A stretch of DNA of 50,008 bases from Blautia sp. OF03-15BH. Its GTDB lineage: Bacteria > Bacillota > Clostridia > Lachnospirales > Lachnospiraceae. The stretch covers positions 1 through 50,008 of the forward strand of contig NZ_QSCM01000019.1 in NCBI RefSeq assembly GCF_003463065.1, given 5' to 3'. Positions 41,379 through 49,697 of this stretch are shown here, piece after piece. The notes beneath the pieces were generated by a model. That model was not told the origin of the DNA. It did not search any database and was given only the letters and a program-made list of their open reading frames with translations. The first letter of the stretch is position 1, and the number at the start of each line of letters is the position of its first letter. The position numbers were made by a program, and so were the translations under genes.

Positions 41379-41412
41379 GATAACGGTCCAGAAACATTTC
41401 TGAACCGTTATC
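41379..41412 (-). terminator. Terminator of the XRE regulator gene
   Basis: GATAACGGTTCAGAAA (minus strand) pairs, with one mismatch, with TTTCTGGACCGTTATC over 41379-41412, followed by CTTTTATT. It lies between the XRE and helD genes. Confidence 0.7.
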
Positions 41413-41435
41413 AGTATAACAAAGATCGTCTGCCT

Positions 41436-41783
41436 TCACAAGGTAGTTTCTTTTTCGTTTTGTGCGATCAGTTTTCTGGCATAGGCAACAAGATGACCGC
41501 GATCCTTCTGATCCAGCTTCAGATAGATGCTCATCAGTTCCTTTTCTTCTGTAGGAAGTTTTTCCAGAAAAGAAGAGCGGTCAAAAAACTGTGGAATGGT
41601 AAGTCCCAGACCTTCGCACATTTTTAACAGGGTGCGGTAGGTCGGAGTGGTGCCTTTCTGAAACATGTTCCGGACGGAGCTTTCCTGAAGTCCGGAACGC
41701 TTGGCAAGCTCGTAAGAAGTGATATTGCGTTCCTCGCAGAGCCGGCTGATCTCTTCTGCAATTTCTGATTTTTTCACGTCCAT
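41436..41783 (-). CDS. XRE-family helix-turn-helix regulator
   Basis: The 115-residue protein has one Cro/CI-type HTH (about 8-62; SYELAKRSGLQESSVRNMFQ, then GTTPTYRTLLKMCEGLGLTI). A short tail (LPTEEKELMSIYLKLDQKDR) is typical of Firmicute XRE proteins of unknown target. AAAGGAG lies 12 bases before ATG 41783, a rather long spacing. It is a single gene with its own terminator. Autoregulation is likely but unproven. Confidence 0.88.
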   Translation of the reverse strand: MDVKKSEIAEEISRLCEERNITSYELAKRSGLQESSVRNMFQKGTTPTYRTLLKMCEGLGLTIPQFFDRSSFLEKLPTEEKELMSIYLKLDQKDRGHLVAYARKLIAQNEKETTL

Positions 41784-41909
41784 GCTCTGTATGCTCCTTT
41801 CGACAGTTTCCTTCTTTTCTGACGTTAACTGTCATAAGTATATCCAGAGCCGCTACTTTTCATAAGTACGTAAAAATAAGAGCAAGTGCAACTAAAAAGA
41901 GATGGTAAA

Positions 41910-41942
41910 AAAGCCGGGAAGCTTAAGAATCTTCCCGGCTTT
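41910..41942 (-). terminator. Terminator overlapping the end of the rhodanese-TtcA gene
   Basis: On the minus strand AAAGCCGGGAAG pairs with CTTCCCGGCTTT (plus 41910-41921 and 41931-41942), followed by a T run. The stem includes the last codons of the gene ending at 41923. Confidence 0.8.
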
Positions 41943-43134
41943 TGCGTTCATCGTAATCATCGAGGAAACAGTAAGCTTCCTTATCTTTATGATAACCGAT
42001 GATGGTACGCAGATTGACATTCTGTACACTGTTGAAAATATTGGATTCAATAAAGGGGCTGATCTTGCGGAACTGGGCGATGAGTTCTTTCATTTCATCG
42101 CGTTTGGAGCCCCGGCCGCCGCCGCAGGAAGTACAGTTTTCCGTGAAACGGCAGGCACACTGGATAAAATGAAGATCGTTGGAATCTCTCCAGGCCTTGA
42201 TATCTGCTTCTTTTACCAGGTAAAGGGGGCGGATCAGTTCCATACCTTCAAAGTTCTGGCTGTGAAGCTTTGGCATCATGGTCTCAATTTTGGCACCATA
42301 GAGCATTCCCATAAGGATGGTCTCGATGACATCATCAAAATGGTGACCGAGAGCGATCTTGTTGCAGCCCAGTTCTTTTGCATGGGAATAAAGGTAGCCA
42401 CGGCGCATTCTCGCACAGAGATAGCAGGGGTTTTTATCAATCTCGGCTACCACATCGAAAATCTCCGTTTCGAAAACAGTGAGAGGGATTCCGAGGATCC
42501 GGGCATTGTTCTGGATGATCTTCCAGTTGTCGGCGTTATAACCGGGGTTCATTACCAGAAAGACTAACTCAAAAGAAACAGGGCCATGCTTCTGAATCTC
42601 CTGCATGAGCTTGGCCAGAAGCATGGAATCCTTGCCTCCGGAGATACAGACAGCAATCCGGTCACCATCCTGAATGAGCTGATAATCCCGGATAGCTCTG
42701 GTAAATGGACGCCAGATGGATTTCCGGAATTTTTTGATCAGAGTCCGCTCGATCTCTCTGGTCCGTTCGGTTACAGAATCATTGGAAACCATGCGTTCCA
42801 AGGAAAGGCGGAGCCAAGAACGGTAGCCGCCTTCAATATTTACGGCCTGATAGCCGAGTCCGGTCAGAATCTTGACGGCTTCCTGACTCTGATTTCCGGT
42901 GTGACAGAATACGTAGACAGGGCGGTTTGTAGGAATCGCGTTTTCTACTGCTTTGACGGATTCCGGTTCAAAAAAGCCTTCCTCCGAACGGTCTTCGTCC
43001 AGATTTTTTTTCATAGGGACATGGATGGCTCCGGGCAAAGATCCCCTGCGGAAATCGTCCTCGGAGCGGATGTCCAAAATCGTAATATTGGAACGGTCGA
43101 GGTTTTCCAGTTCTTCGACACTGATGGTATGCAT
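41923..43134 (-). CDS. Rhodanese fused to TtcA-type PP-loop tRNA thiolase
   Basis: The 403-residue protein has an N-terminal rhodanese domain (about 1-105) with active-site Cys in VFCHTGNQSQEAV. A PP-loop ATPase of the TtcA/TtuA group (about 135-385) follows, with the P-loop CISGGKDSMLLAKL and LGHHFDDVIETILMGM. Cysteine pairs CYLCARMRRGY and CTSCGGG could hold an Fe-S cluster. TtcA proteins thiolate cytidine 32 of tRNA or related sites. Most relatives lack a rhodanese, so direct persulfide delivery from the fused domain is an attractive inference. ATG 43134 (CGGAGGATTTT) is clearly better than the in-frame start at 43188. Confidence 0.88.
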   Translation of the reverse strand: MHTISVEELENLDRSNITILDIRSEDDFRRGSLPGAIHVPMKKNLDEDRSEEGFFEPESVKAVENAIPTNRPVYVFCHTGNQSQEAVKILTGLGYQAVNIEGGYRSWLRLSLERMVSNDSVTERTREIERTLIKKFRKSIWRPFTRAIRDYQLIQDGDRIAVCISGGKDSMLLAKLMQEIQKHGPVSFELVFLVMNPGYNADNWKIIQNNARILGIPLTVFETEIFDVVAEIDKNPCYLCARMRRGYLYSHAKELGCNKIALGHHFDDVIETILMGMLYGAKIETMMPKLHSQNFEGMELIRPLYLVKEADIKAWRDSNDLHFIQCACRFTENCTSCGGGRGSKRDEMKELIAQFRKISPFIESNIFNSVQNVNLRTIIGYHKDKEAYCFLDDYDERKSREDS

Positions 43135-43208
43135 AAAATCCTCCGTGAAAATAGGTATAGAAAGGTTTATTTTTGCCTCTACCATCATAAGGATTCACTT
43201 TTTAAAAG

Positions 43209-45383
43209 TCAACTGTTTTTTGTATCCGCTTTTTCATAAGCAGGTTTCAGCTCAAAAAGCCGGGCCATGACCGGTTTTGGAAGTGCAGCCTTTACTGCCT
43301 TTTGGACAGGATCGTAAACCGCATCGGCACTTTCCCGGTCAGGATAAATGCAGGTAACGGAAAGCTCTTCACCGCCGAGAGCATTTCGTACCGCAGCAGA
43401 GACGGGAAGTGTCACGCAGTCAGCTTTGCCGCCTCGTTTCCACACAGCCAGATAGGCCTTTCCTTCTACGAAAAGACCAAGGCTTACGATCTCATCAGAG
43501 TAGCCGGCGAGACCGAGAGGCCAGAAGGGACGGGAAATGCGGATATCCTGGCGGATGGTCTTATAAATATCCAGTGCCTGTTTTACGAGGGCTTTCCGTT
43601 CCGCATCCAGCTTTGCCAGATGGCCGCTCTGATGAATCCTGAGAAGCATGGCACTGACCATGTTGAAAATCACTTCTTCCCGGAGGGCATCCGGCGAAAT
43701 AGCTTCTTCATGATTCATGGGATATGCCCAGACAGCAGCCTGTTCCGGGGTAACGCCGGTAGGCGCATTGGCTGCAATGACGGCATACTGAAGATAATTC
43801 TCCTGATCACTGGTGGACTGGATGCTGCAGCGGGAGAGCATACCGTAATCCATGCGGAGACCGCCGCTGGAGCAGTTTTCAATGATCAGCTCCGGGTGGC
43901 GTCTGAACAGACCGTCCAGCCAGGAAAGATAAGCACGCTCATGTTCCAGCATGCCGTCACCGACGCTGTCCGCATAGAGTTCTGTTCCGATGCCGGGTTC
44001 GATGTTATAATCGGTCTTTATATAACCGACACCGTAATCACGGACAAGCTTGTCCACGACCTCATTCATATGGGCGCGGACGGCAGGATTGCGGTAATCC
44101 AGCTGGAAACGGCTCCGGTCATAGACACGTTTTCCATGGCGGACAAAGAACCAGTCATCGGGAAGCTTTCCGGCAAGGCCGCAGTGGATGCCCATGACTT
44201 CCGGTTCCAGCCAGACACCCGGGATCAGACCCTTGCTTCGGATGTAATCCGTGACCTTTTTGACACCTTCCGGAAAGCGTTTCCGGCTTTCTTCCCATTC
44301 GCCTACGCTGTCCCACCAGTCGCCGTCTGCATACCAGCCGGCATCGATGCAGAAGTATTCACAGCCGGCTTCTGCAGCCGCATCCACCAGCGGATATTCT
44401 TCCTCTGCTGTCGGGTGGCCCCAGAGACAGTTCATATAGTCGTTGAAAATGACAGGCAGCTTTTCATTATCCTGATTTTTTCTGCGGATCTTCCGGCGGT
44501 ATTCGGTAAGCGTACCCATCGCATCGTCAAAACCGGTGCCGGTGACACCGACTGCGGCCGGTACGGTGGTGAAACGATCGCCCGGATTCAGATTCTTGAA
44601 CCAGTGTGAATAGAGCTCATTGGGGCCGCCCAGTGCCAGATAGAAATGTCCATTCTGGTCGCCGATCTCCCAGTGCCAGGAACCGTTGTGATCGATCTCC
44701 CAGAAAATACCCGTATGTACTTCTGTATTTTCCAGATAAGCCATGGGAAGGTATTCCTTGGCAGACCAGTTTCCGGTGTTGGAAATATGGAGGTGGTTGG
44801 AGGAGCGCTGAATGGAGGGCTCCTGGACCAGTTCCATGCCAAGTTCCGGGAAAGTATAGGCTTTCCAGTTCAGTTCCCGCTGCCAGCCGTTGTGCGGGAT
44901 CCGGATCTTCAGCTTTTCATCTCTGGAAAGGTGGCCTTCTTTTTCAATTCCTTCATAATGGAAGTTGGCAATATACTCCAGAGTCTGTGCTTCCGTGCCA
45001 TTATTTGTCACGGTATGCCAGGTGCGGATCACGGGAAGTCCATCATAAAACTGCCAGAAGGAGTCGGCAGTGACACCGCTTTCTTCATCTTTCGTGTGGA
45101 AGGTGATAAGCCGGCCAAATTCGTTTCGCTCATCGGAATGAGAAAGATATTTCATCCGGTAACCGGGAGCGGTCACGATGTATTTGTTGCCATGGCGTTC
45201 ATAGGGGCGGTCAAAACCGGAGAGATTTATACTGAGGAAGGGGAAGCCTTCCGGAATGGCCTCAGCGACGAGGTCTTCTTCTTTGAGAGGAAGTGCAGAA
45301 AAGTGGAGAAGTTTCAGATCCCGATTGTCGGTGACGGCGAGACGGATGTAGATCTGATTTTCGTGAAGATCAATGAAATGCAT
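43209..45383 (-). CDS. GH36 alpha-galactosidase
   Basis: The 724-residue protein has the three-domain GH36 layout with a large N-terminal beta-supersandwich. Its catalytic barrel carries DAGWYADGDWWDSVGEW, the nucleophile Asp in GYIKTDYNIEPG, ENCSSGGLRMDYGML and the acid/base Asp in STSDQENY. It removes terminal alpha-1,6-galactose from melibiose, raffinose-type sugars or galactomannan fragments. There is no signal peptide, so it is cytoplasmic. AAAGGAGC precedes ATG 45383. A structured leader lies upstream on the same strand. Confidence 0.92.
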   Translation of the reverse strand: MHFIDLHENQIYIRLAVTDNRDLKLLHFSALPLKEEDLVAEAIPEGFPFLSINLSGFDRPYERHGNKYIVTAPGYRMKYLSHSDERNEFGRLITFHTKDEESGVTADSFWQFYDGLPVIRTWHTVTNNGTEAQTLEYIANFHYEGIEKEGHLSRDEKLKIRIPHNGWQRELNWKAYTFPELGMELVQEPSIQRSSNHLHISNTGNWSAKEYLPMAYLENTEVHTGIFWEIDHNGSWHWEIGDQNGHFYLALGGPNELYSHWFKNLNPGDRFTTVPAAVGVTGTGFDDAMGTLTEYRRKIRRKNQDNEKLPVIFNDYMNCLWGHPTAEEEYPLVDAAAEAGCEYFCIDAGWYADGDWWDSVGEWEESRKRFPEGVKKVTDYIRSKGLIPGVWLEPEVMGIHCGLAGKLPDDWFFVRHGKRVYDRSRFQLDYRNPAVRAHMNEVVDKLVRDYGVGYIKTDYNIEPGIGTELYADSVGDGMLEHERAYLSWLDGLFRRHPELIIENCSSGGLRMDYGMLSRCSIQSTSDQENYLQYAVIAANAPTGVTPEQAAVWAYPMNHEEAISPDALREEVIFNMVSAMLLRIHQSGHLAKLDAERKALVKQALDIYKTIRQDIRISRPFWPLGLAGYSDEIVSLGLFVEGKAYLAVWKRGGKADCVTLPVSAAVRNALGGEELSVTCIYPDRESADAVYDPVQKAVKAALPKPVMARLFELKPAYEKADTKNS

Positions 45384-45438
45384 AGTAGAAAGCTCCTTTC
45401 CTGAAAGGTGTGATTCATATAGTAAGTTCAGGTATCAT

Positions 45439-45556
45439 CCAAATATTCAAAATCCGCTGATTTACTGCGTAAATCGCTACTTTTTCATATTTGGCGTGTC
45501 CCAAGTTCAAAAGCCTTATCGTGCAAGCACGAACAGCTTTTTGACCTTTTGACACT
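45439..45556 (-). ncRNA. Structured leader of the GH36 gene
   Basis: The minus-strand transcript from the TATAAT at plus 45563-45568 should start near 45556. Its first part folds as GTGTC/GACAC enclosing TCAAAAAGC/GCTTTTGA and CGTGC/GCACG. The second part folds as CCAAATAT/ATATTTGG (45439-45446, 45487-45494) enclosing GATTTAC/GTAAATC (45459-45475). Perfect 8-bp direct repeats GGTATCAT flank it (45431-45438, 45557-45564), as a target duplication would. It shares AAAGTAGCGA and a GCGGATTnnGAAT core with the MATE leader at 33826. Confidence 0.5.
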
Positions 45557-45687
45557 GGTATCATTATATCATAACGGAAAGAAAAACAGAAACTGTTATA
45601 AAAAATTATTCGGATGCGGGAAAAAGACTTGTATAATCAGAAGGTATGACGTAAACTGATAGAATAATAAAAAAAGGAGGAAGAGAA

Positions 45688-46482
45688 ATGGGATTTACAG
45701 GAGGTTATTACACAGGAAGAGGAAGTGATTCTTCAGCAGCGTTTATGGCAGTTTTTCTTGTTCTGGCAGTGGTACTGACGGTACTGGCTTTTATTTTTAT
45801 CGTACCGGAGAACCGCCGGGCAAAGCTGAATGCATTTGGAAAATTTCTGCATGATACATGCAATTTCAATTATCTTCTCATTGAGAAGCTTCTGCAGGCA
45901 CTCTATATTTTTCTGACTGTTTTTTCAATCCTTACAGGTGTTTATACACTGTTCCAAAGCTTTGGAATGGGACTGCTGATGATGATCGGGCTTCCGCTTC
46001 TGATCCGTCTGATCTATGAATTCCTGATGATGACGGTACTGCTTCTGAAGCATGTGATCATGATCGACAACAAGCTGAAAAATCAGAACACCGGTGATAA
46101 AAAACAGCAGCCGGAGGCTTCTGTTTTTGCGAGCCGCGAACGGAAAAAGCCTGCTCCTGCACCGGCAAAAGAGCCTGTAAAGAAAGCCGCTCCGGCAGCG
46201 AAGCCGGTGGCAAAACCTGCAGCGGAGAGACCGGCTCAGCCAGCGAAGCCAGCGGCAGAAAAAACGGTTCCTGCAGCAGAGAGACCGGTTCAGCCGGTAA
46301 AACCCGCAGCAAAGCCGGCTCCTGTCAGCACAACACCGGAAGCATCCGAGGCAGCGGTTACGGAAAAGCCGGCGCCTGTGAAAACGTCACCGGAAGCACC
46401 GGCCAGACCCAAAGCAGTTTTCTGTACAGAGTGTGGTTCCAGACTGGATGAAAACGGCAAGTGTCCGAATTGTGGGAAATAA
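45688..46482 (+). CDS. Membrane protein with Ala/Pro/Lys repeats and C-terminal zinc ribbon
   Basis: The 264-residue protein has a short Gly-rich start and three hydrophobic segments: about 14-34 (AAFMAVFLVLAVVLTVLAFI), 66-86 and 92-118. A 110-residue low-complexity tail follows, with repeats such as KPAAERPAQPAK and EKTVPAAERPVQPVK. The last residues form a zinc ribbon, CTECGSRLDENGKCPNCGK. The middle fits a DUF4282-like membrane region (LLMMIGLPLLIRLIYEFLMM). The tail is probably a flexible spacer presenting the zinc ribbon. Function is unknown. Strong AAAGGAGGAAG before ATG 45688. Confidence 0.8.
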   Translation: MGFTGGYYTGRGSDSSAAFMAVFLVLAVVLTVLAFIFIVPENRRAKLNAFGKFLHDTCNFNYLLIEKLLQALYIFLTVFSILTGVYTLFQSFGMGLLMMIGLPLLIRLIYEFLMMTVLLLKHVIMIDNKLKNQNTGDKKQQPEASVFASRERKKPAPAPAKEPVKKAAPAAKPVAKPAAERPAQPAKPAAEKTVPAAERPVQPVKPAAKPAPVSTTPEASEAAVTEKPAPVKTSPEAPARPKAVFCTECGSRLDENGKCPNCGK

Positions 46483-46581
46483 AACCGGACACGGAAGAGT
46501 TATGAAATCTGGTAAAAACAACATGGTGTGGTTTCCTATGGAAGCCGCACCGTTTTGTTTCTGACGAAGAAAGGCGTCTCT

Positions 46582-48411
46582 ATGACAAAAGAAGAAGTTT
46601 TAAAGAAATATTTTGGTTATGACAGCTTCCGGGCAGGGCAGGAAACGTTGGTAAACGGGATCCTTTCCGGCAGGGATACACTGGGGATCATGCCGACAGG
46701 AGCCGGAAAATCGCTCTGTTACCAGATCCCGGCTCTTCTCATGTCCGGCATTACCCTTGTTGTTTCGCCACTGATCTCTCTGATGAAGGATCAGGTCACA
46801 GCACTCAATCAGGCAGGGATCCATGCTGCTTATTTAAACAGTTCTCTTACGCCCGGGCAGTATCAGACTGCCTTGCGGAATCTGGTCCAGGGACGTTACA
46901 AGATCGTCTATGTGGCACCGGAGCGTCTTTTGACAGACAGCTTTCTCTGGGCGGCTTTTCAGATAGAAATTTCCATGGTCAGTGTCGATGAGGCTCATTG
47001 TATTTCTCAGTGGGGACAGGATTTTCGCCCGAGCTATCTGAAGATCCCGGATTTTGTGGAGCAGCTGCCGGTAAGGCCTGTGGTCAGTGCTTTTACGGCG
47101 ACAGCAACAGCAGAAGTAAGAGAGGATATTGCAGCGATCCTGGGGCTGCAGGATCCGGTCACCCTGGTCACCGGTTTTGACCGGAAAAACCTGTTCTTTT
47201 CCGTAAAGCAGCCAAAAGATAAGCTTTCTTCCACACTGGCATATCTGACGGAGCACAGTGGCGAATGCGGGATCATCTACTGTCTGACCAGAAAGACGGT
47301 GGAGGAAGTGCACAATGCCCTGGTAGGCAGAGGCTTTTCGGCAACCCGTTACCATGCGGGCTTAAGCGATGAAGAGCGGAGGAAAAATCAGGAGGATTTT
47401 ATTTTTGACCGTAAGGAGATCATGGTGGCGACCAATGCTTTTGGCATGGGAATCGATAAATCCAACGTCCGTTATGTTCTCCATTATAATATGCCCAAAA
47501 ATATGGAGAGCTATTATCAGGAAGCAGGAAGAGCCGGAAGAGACGGCCTTCCGTCAGAATGTATCCTTTTTTACTCCGGACAGGATGTGGTGACGAATCA
47601 GTTTTTCATTGATCGGATGGAAGCGGCGGAAGGGATGGATGAGGAGACAGCGGCTCTGGTTCAAGAACGGGAGCGGGAACGGTTGAAAAAGATGACCTTT
47701 TACTGCTTCACCAATGAGTGTCTCCGAGCCTATATTCTCCGGTATTTTGGGGAGTACGGGGATAATTACTGCGGAAATTGCTCGAATTGTCTCACACAAT
47801 TTGAAGAAAAAGACGTGTCGGAGACGGCGAGAAATCTCATCGGCTGTGTGAAGACAGCCAGACGGAGTTACGGAATGACGCTGATTGTGGATACGGTCCA
47901 CGGCAGCAAAAACAGCCGGCTCCTCCAGGTGGGCATGGACCAGAATCCCTACTACGGCACCTGCGAGGAAGAGCCAATCTACCGCCTTCGCCAGATCCTG
48001 AACCATCTTCTGGTGGAAGGTTATCTTTTTCTCACAGATGACAAATATCCGGTGCTGGAGCTCACGGAGAAATCAGAAGAAATCCTGAATGGCAGCACGC
48101 TTCTCATGAAGACCGCCAAAGAACAGCCGAAAAAAATCAAAGAGAAAAAGCCGAAGAAACGCCTGCTGGCCGAGGAGGGAGAGGTGGACTACGACCTCTT
48201 TGAAAAACTCAGAGGGCTTCGCATGGAGCTTGCGAAAAAAGACCGGGTGCCGCCTTATCTTGTTTTCACGGATAAGACTCTGACACAGATGTGTCAGCTC
48301 CGCCCGAAGTCAAAAGAAGAAATGCTCATGGTAAGCGGCGTGGGCGAGAATAAATTCAGAAAATACGGGGAAGCGTTCCTTGCGCTTCTCAACGAAGAAA
48401 GGCAGGACTAA
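46582..48411 (+). CDS. recQ: RecQ-family DNA helicase
   Basis: The 609-residue protein has motif 0 (YFGYDSFRAGQ), Walker A MPTGAGKSLCYQIP (about 36-49), DEAH box SVDEAHCISQWGQDFRPSY (about 133-151), and motif VI QEAGRAGRDG. The zinc-binding cysteines are CFTNECLRAYILRYFGEY and CGNCSNC, then come the RQC winged helix and a C-terminal HRDC domain (about 530-605). RecQ unwinds 3'-5' for recombination repair and fork restart. ATG 46582 (AAAGG upstream) fits the family start. The ATG at 46528 adds an unlikely leader. The YbaK gene starts 3 bases after the stop. Confidence 0.94.
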   Translation: MTKEEVLKKYFGYDSFRAGQETLVNGILSGRDTLGIMPTGAGKSLCYQIPALLMSGITLVVSPLISLMKDQVTALNQAGIHAAYLNSSLTPGQYQTALRNLVQGRYKIVYVAPERLLTDSFLWAAFQIEISMVSVDEAHCISQWGQDFRPSYLKIPDFVEQLPVRPVVSAFTATATAEVREDIAAILGLQDPVTLVTGFDRKNLFFSVKQPKDKLSSTLAYLTEHSGECGIIYCLTRKTVEEVHNALVGRGFSATRYHAGLSDEERRKNQEDFIFDRKEIMVATNAFGMGIDKSNVRYVLHYNMPKNMESYYQEAGRAGRDGLPSECILFYSGQDVVTNQFFIDRMEAAEGMDEETAALVQERERERLKKMTFYCFTNECLRAYILRYFGEYGDNYCGNCSNCLTQFEEKDVSETARNLIGCVKTARRSYGMTLIVDTVHGSKNSRLLQVGMDQNPYYGTCEEEPIYRLRQILNHLLVEGYLFLTDDKYPVLELTEKSEEILNGSTLLMKTAKEQPKKIKEKKPKKRLLAEEGEVDYDLFEKLRGLRMELAKKDRVPPYLVFTDKTLTQMCQLRPKSKEEMLMVSGVGENKFRKYGEAFLALLNEERQD

Positions 48412-48414
48412 GAA

Positions 48415-48876
48415 ATGTCATTAGTAAAAGCGGAAGAAGATCTCAAAAAGAAAGGAATGCTGGATCGCGTAATCCATCTGGCAGCTTCCACGGCGACGGT
48501 GGCGGAGGCCGCCGAAGCCCTCGGCGTGGAACCCGGAATGATCGCTAAGACCCTTTCCTTTCTCCAGGAAGAGAAGCCGGTTCTGATTCTGACCGAAGGA
48601 ACCGCAAAGATCGACAACCGGAAATACAAAGATACCTTCCATATCAAAGCCAAAATGATTCCCTTCGAGGAAGTGGAAACTCAGGTCGGCCATGCCCCCG
48701 GCGGCGTCTGCCCCTTCGGCATCAACGAAAATGTCACGGTCTACCTGGACGAAAGCCTGCGGCAGTTTGAAACCGTCTACCCCGCCGCCGGCGACGACCA
48801 CAGCGCCGTGAAACTCACCGTGGACGAACTGGAAAAGATTGCCGGAGCCACGGGCTGGGTGGATGTGTGCAAATAA
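48415..48876 (+). CDS. YbaK/EbsC-type aminoacyl-tRNA deacylase
   Basis: The 153-residue protein is a YbaK-domain hydrolase: LGVEPGMIAKTLSFLQ with the catalytic-region Lys, then VGHAPGGVCPFGI (about 92-104), both diagnostic. Such proteins clear mischarged Cys-tRNAPro or Ala-tRNAPro in the cytoplasm. It is translated from ATG 48415, 3 bases after recQ, so the two are co-transcribed. The second half is unusually GC-rich (CCCGCCGCCGGCGACGACC at 48781-48799) compared with the next gene. Confidence 0.9.
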   Translation: MSLVKAEEDLKKKGMLDRVIHLAASTATVAEAAEALGVEPGMIAKTLSFLQEEKPVLILTEGTAKIDNRKYKDTFHIKAKMIPFEEVETQVGHAPGGVCPFGINENVTVYLDESLRQFETVYPAAGDDHSAVKLTVDELEKIAGATGWVDVCK

Positions 48877-48914
48877 AAAGAATATACACTGTACTAGAAA
48901 GGAAAAAATAGTGA

Positions 48915-49520
48915 ATGGAAATACAACGAATTGATACATACGCGGATAGCAGATTTTCTGAATGTGCGTTGTTTCAGCATGGATGTTTCCTTGTAGAGGG
49001 AAGACCTTATGAAATAGAAATTATTTCTGATTTTGAAGCGGTAGTTCGAGGAGAAGAAAAAGAAGTATATTTGAAAATCATCGAAGAATTTAGATTTTAC
49101 GCTCCTCACATTACAAAATTTTATAATAGCCGGGGAAATATAATAAAAGAATATTCAACTGTTTTTATAAAAACAATTTCACTTGAAGAAATTCAGCCTT
49201 CACAGTTTTATGTAGATGAGGAAAAGGTTTTTGCAATTCAAAAATTTGTTCATAGCGCAAATGATATTATAATTCCGGTAATGTCATATAAAGGGCGCTA
49301 TATCTCTCTAGATGGTCATACACGTTTATATTATGCAGTGTTAAATGAATGGAAAGCCGTCCGGGCCGTTGTGGAAAGTTCAGACGTGTATATTTTTGAT
49401 TTTGTGAAAGAGGCGCAAAAGCGCGAGATTTATACGCCACAAGACATAAAAATGGTAAGTCATAGTGAGTATGAGAAAAAGTGGTATCAGTTTTGCGATG
49501 AGTATTTCAAGACACATTAA
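48915..49520 (+). CDS. ParB/sulfiredoxin-like protein of unknown function
   Basis: The 201-residue protein contains YISLDGHTRLYYAVLNEWKA (about 135-154), the D-G-H-T/x-R motif of ParB N-terminal and sulfiredoxin folds. Related stand-alone proteins in Clostridia have no known role. The preceding residues IIIPVMSYKGR form the expected strand. The segment about 88-110 (KTISLEEIQPSQFYVDEEKV) resembles the typical ParB lead-in. There is no helix-turn-helix, so DNA partition is unlikely. The gene is AT-rich and sits 38 bases after a GC-rich core gene, suggesting acquisition. Start choice is ATG 48915, behind GAAAGGAAAA. Confidence 0.7.
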   Translation: MEIQRIDTYADSRFSECALFQHGCFLVEGRPYEIEIISDFEAVVRGEEKEVYLKIIEEFRFYAPHITKFYNSRGNIIKEYSTVFIKTISLEEIQPSQFYVDEEKVFAIQKFVHSANDIIIPVMSYKGRYISLDGHTRLYYAVLNEWKAVRAVVESSDVYIFDFVKEAQKREIYTPQDIKMVSHSEYEKKWYQFCDEYFKTH

Positions 49521-49548
49521 AATAGCTATCCTACACTGTCAAAAATGC

Positions 49549-49592
49549 GTCAATTTCCCTAATGAGCCCAATGGGCTCTTTGGAAAATTGAC
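49549..49592. repeat. Stacked dyad after the ParB-like gene
   Basis: GTCAATTT (49549-49556) and AAATTGAC (49585-49592) enclose GAGCCC/GGGCTC (49564-49569, 49573-49578) with the same centre. No T run follows. A short open stretch after it (49593-49643) ends in TSAIYMGYHAGLDA and may be the 3' end of an older gene. Confidence 0.5.
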
Positions 49593-49655
49593 GTATTCAC
49601 CAGCGCCATCTACATGGGCTACCATGCAGGACTTGATGCATAAATTATAAAAAAG

Positions 49656-49697
49656 AAATGCGCTCCGGGCGAAAAAAATCCGGGACGCATTTTTTTA
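49656..49697 (+). terminator. Terminator after the ParB-like gene
   Basis: AAATGCG (49656-49662) and CCGG (49665-49668) pair with CCGG (49680-49683) and CGCATTT (49686-49692), followed by TTTTTA. Confidence 0.75.

Noticed and set aside
43302..44609. 435-codon plus-strand open frame opposite the GH36 gene
   Set aside because: Antisense shadow of a clear alpha-galactosidase; no ribosome site or family match.
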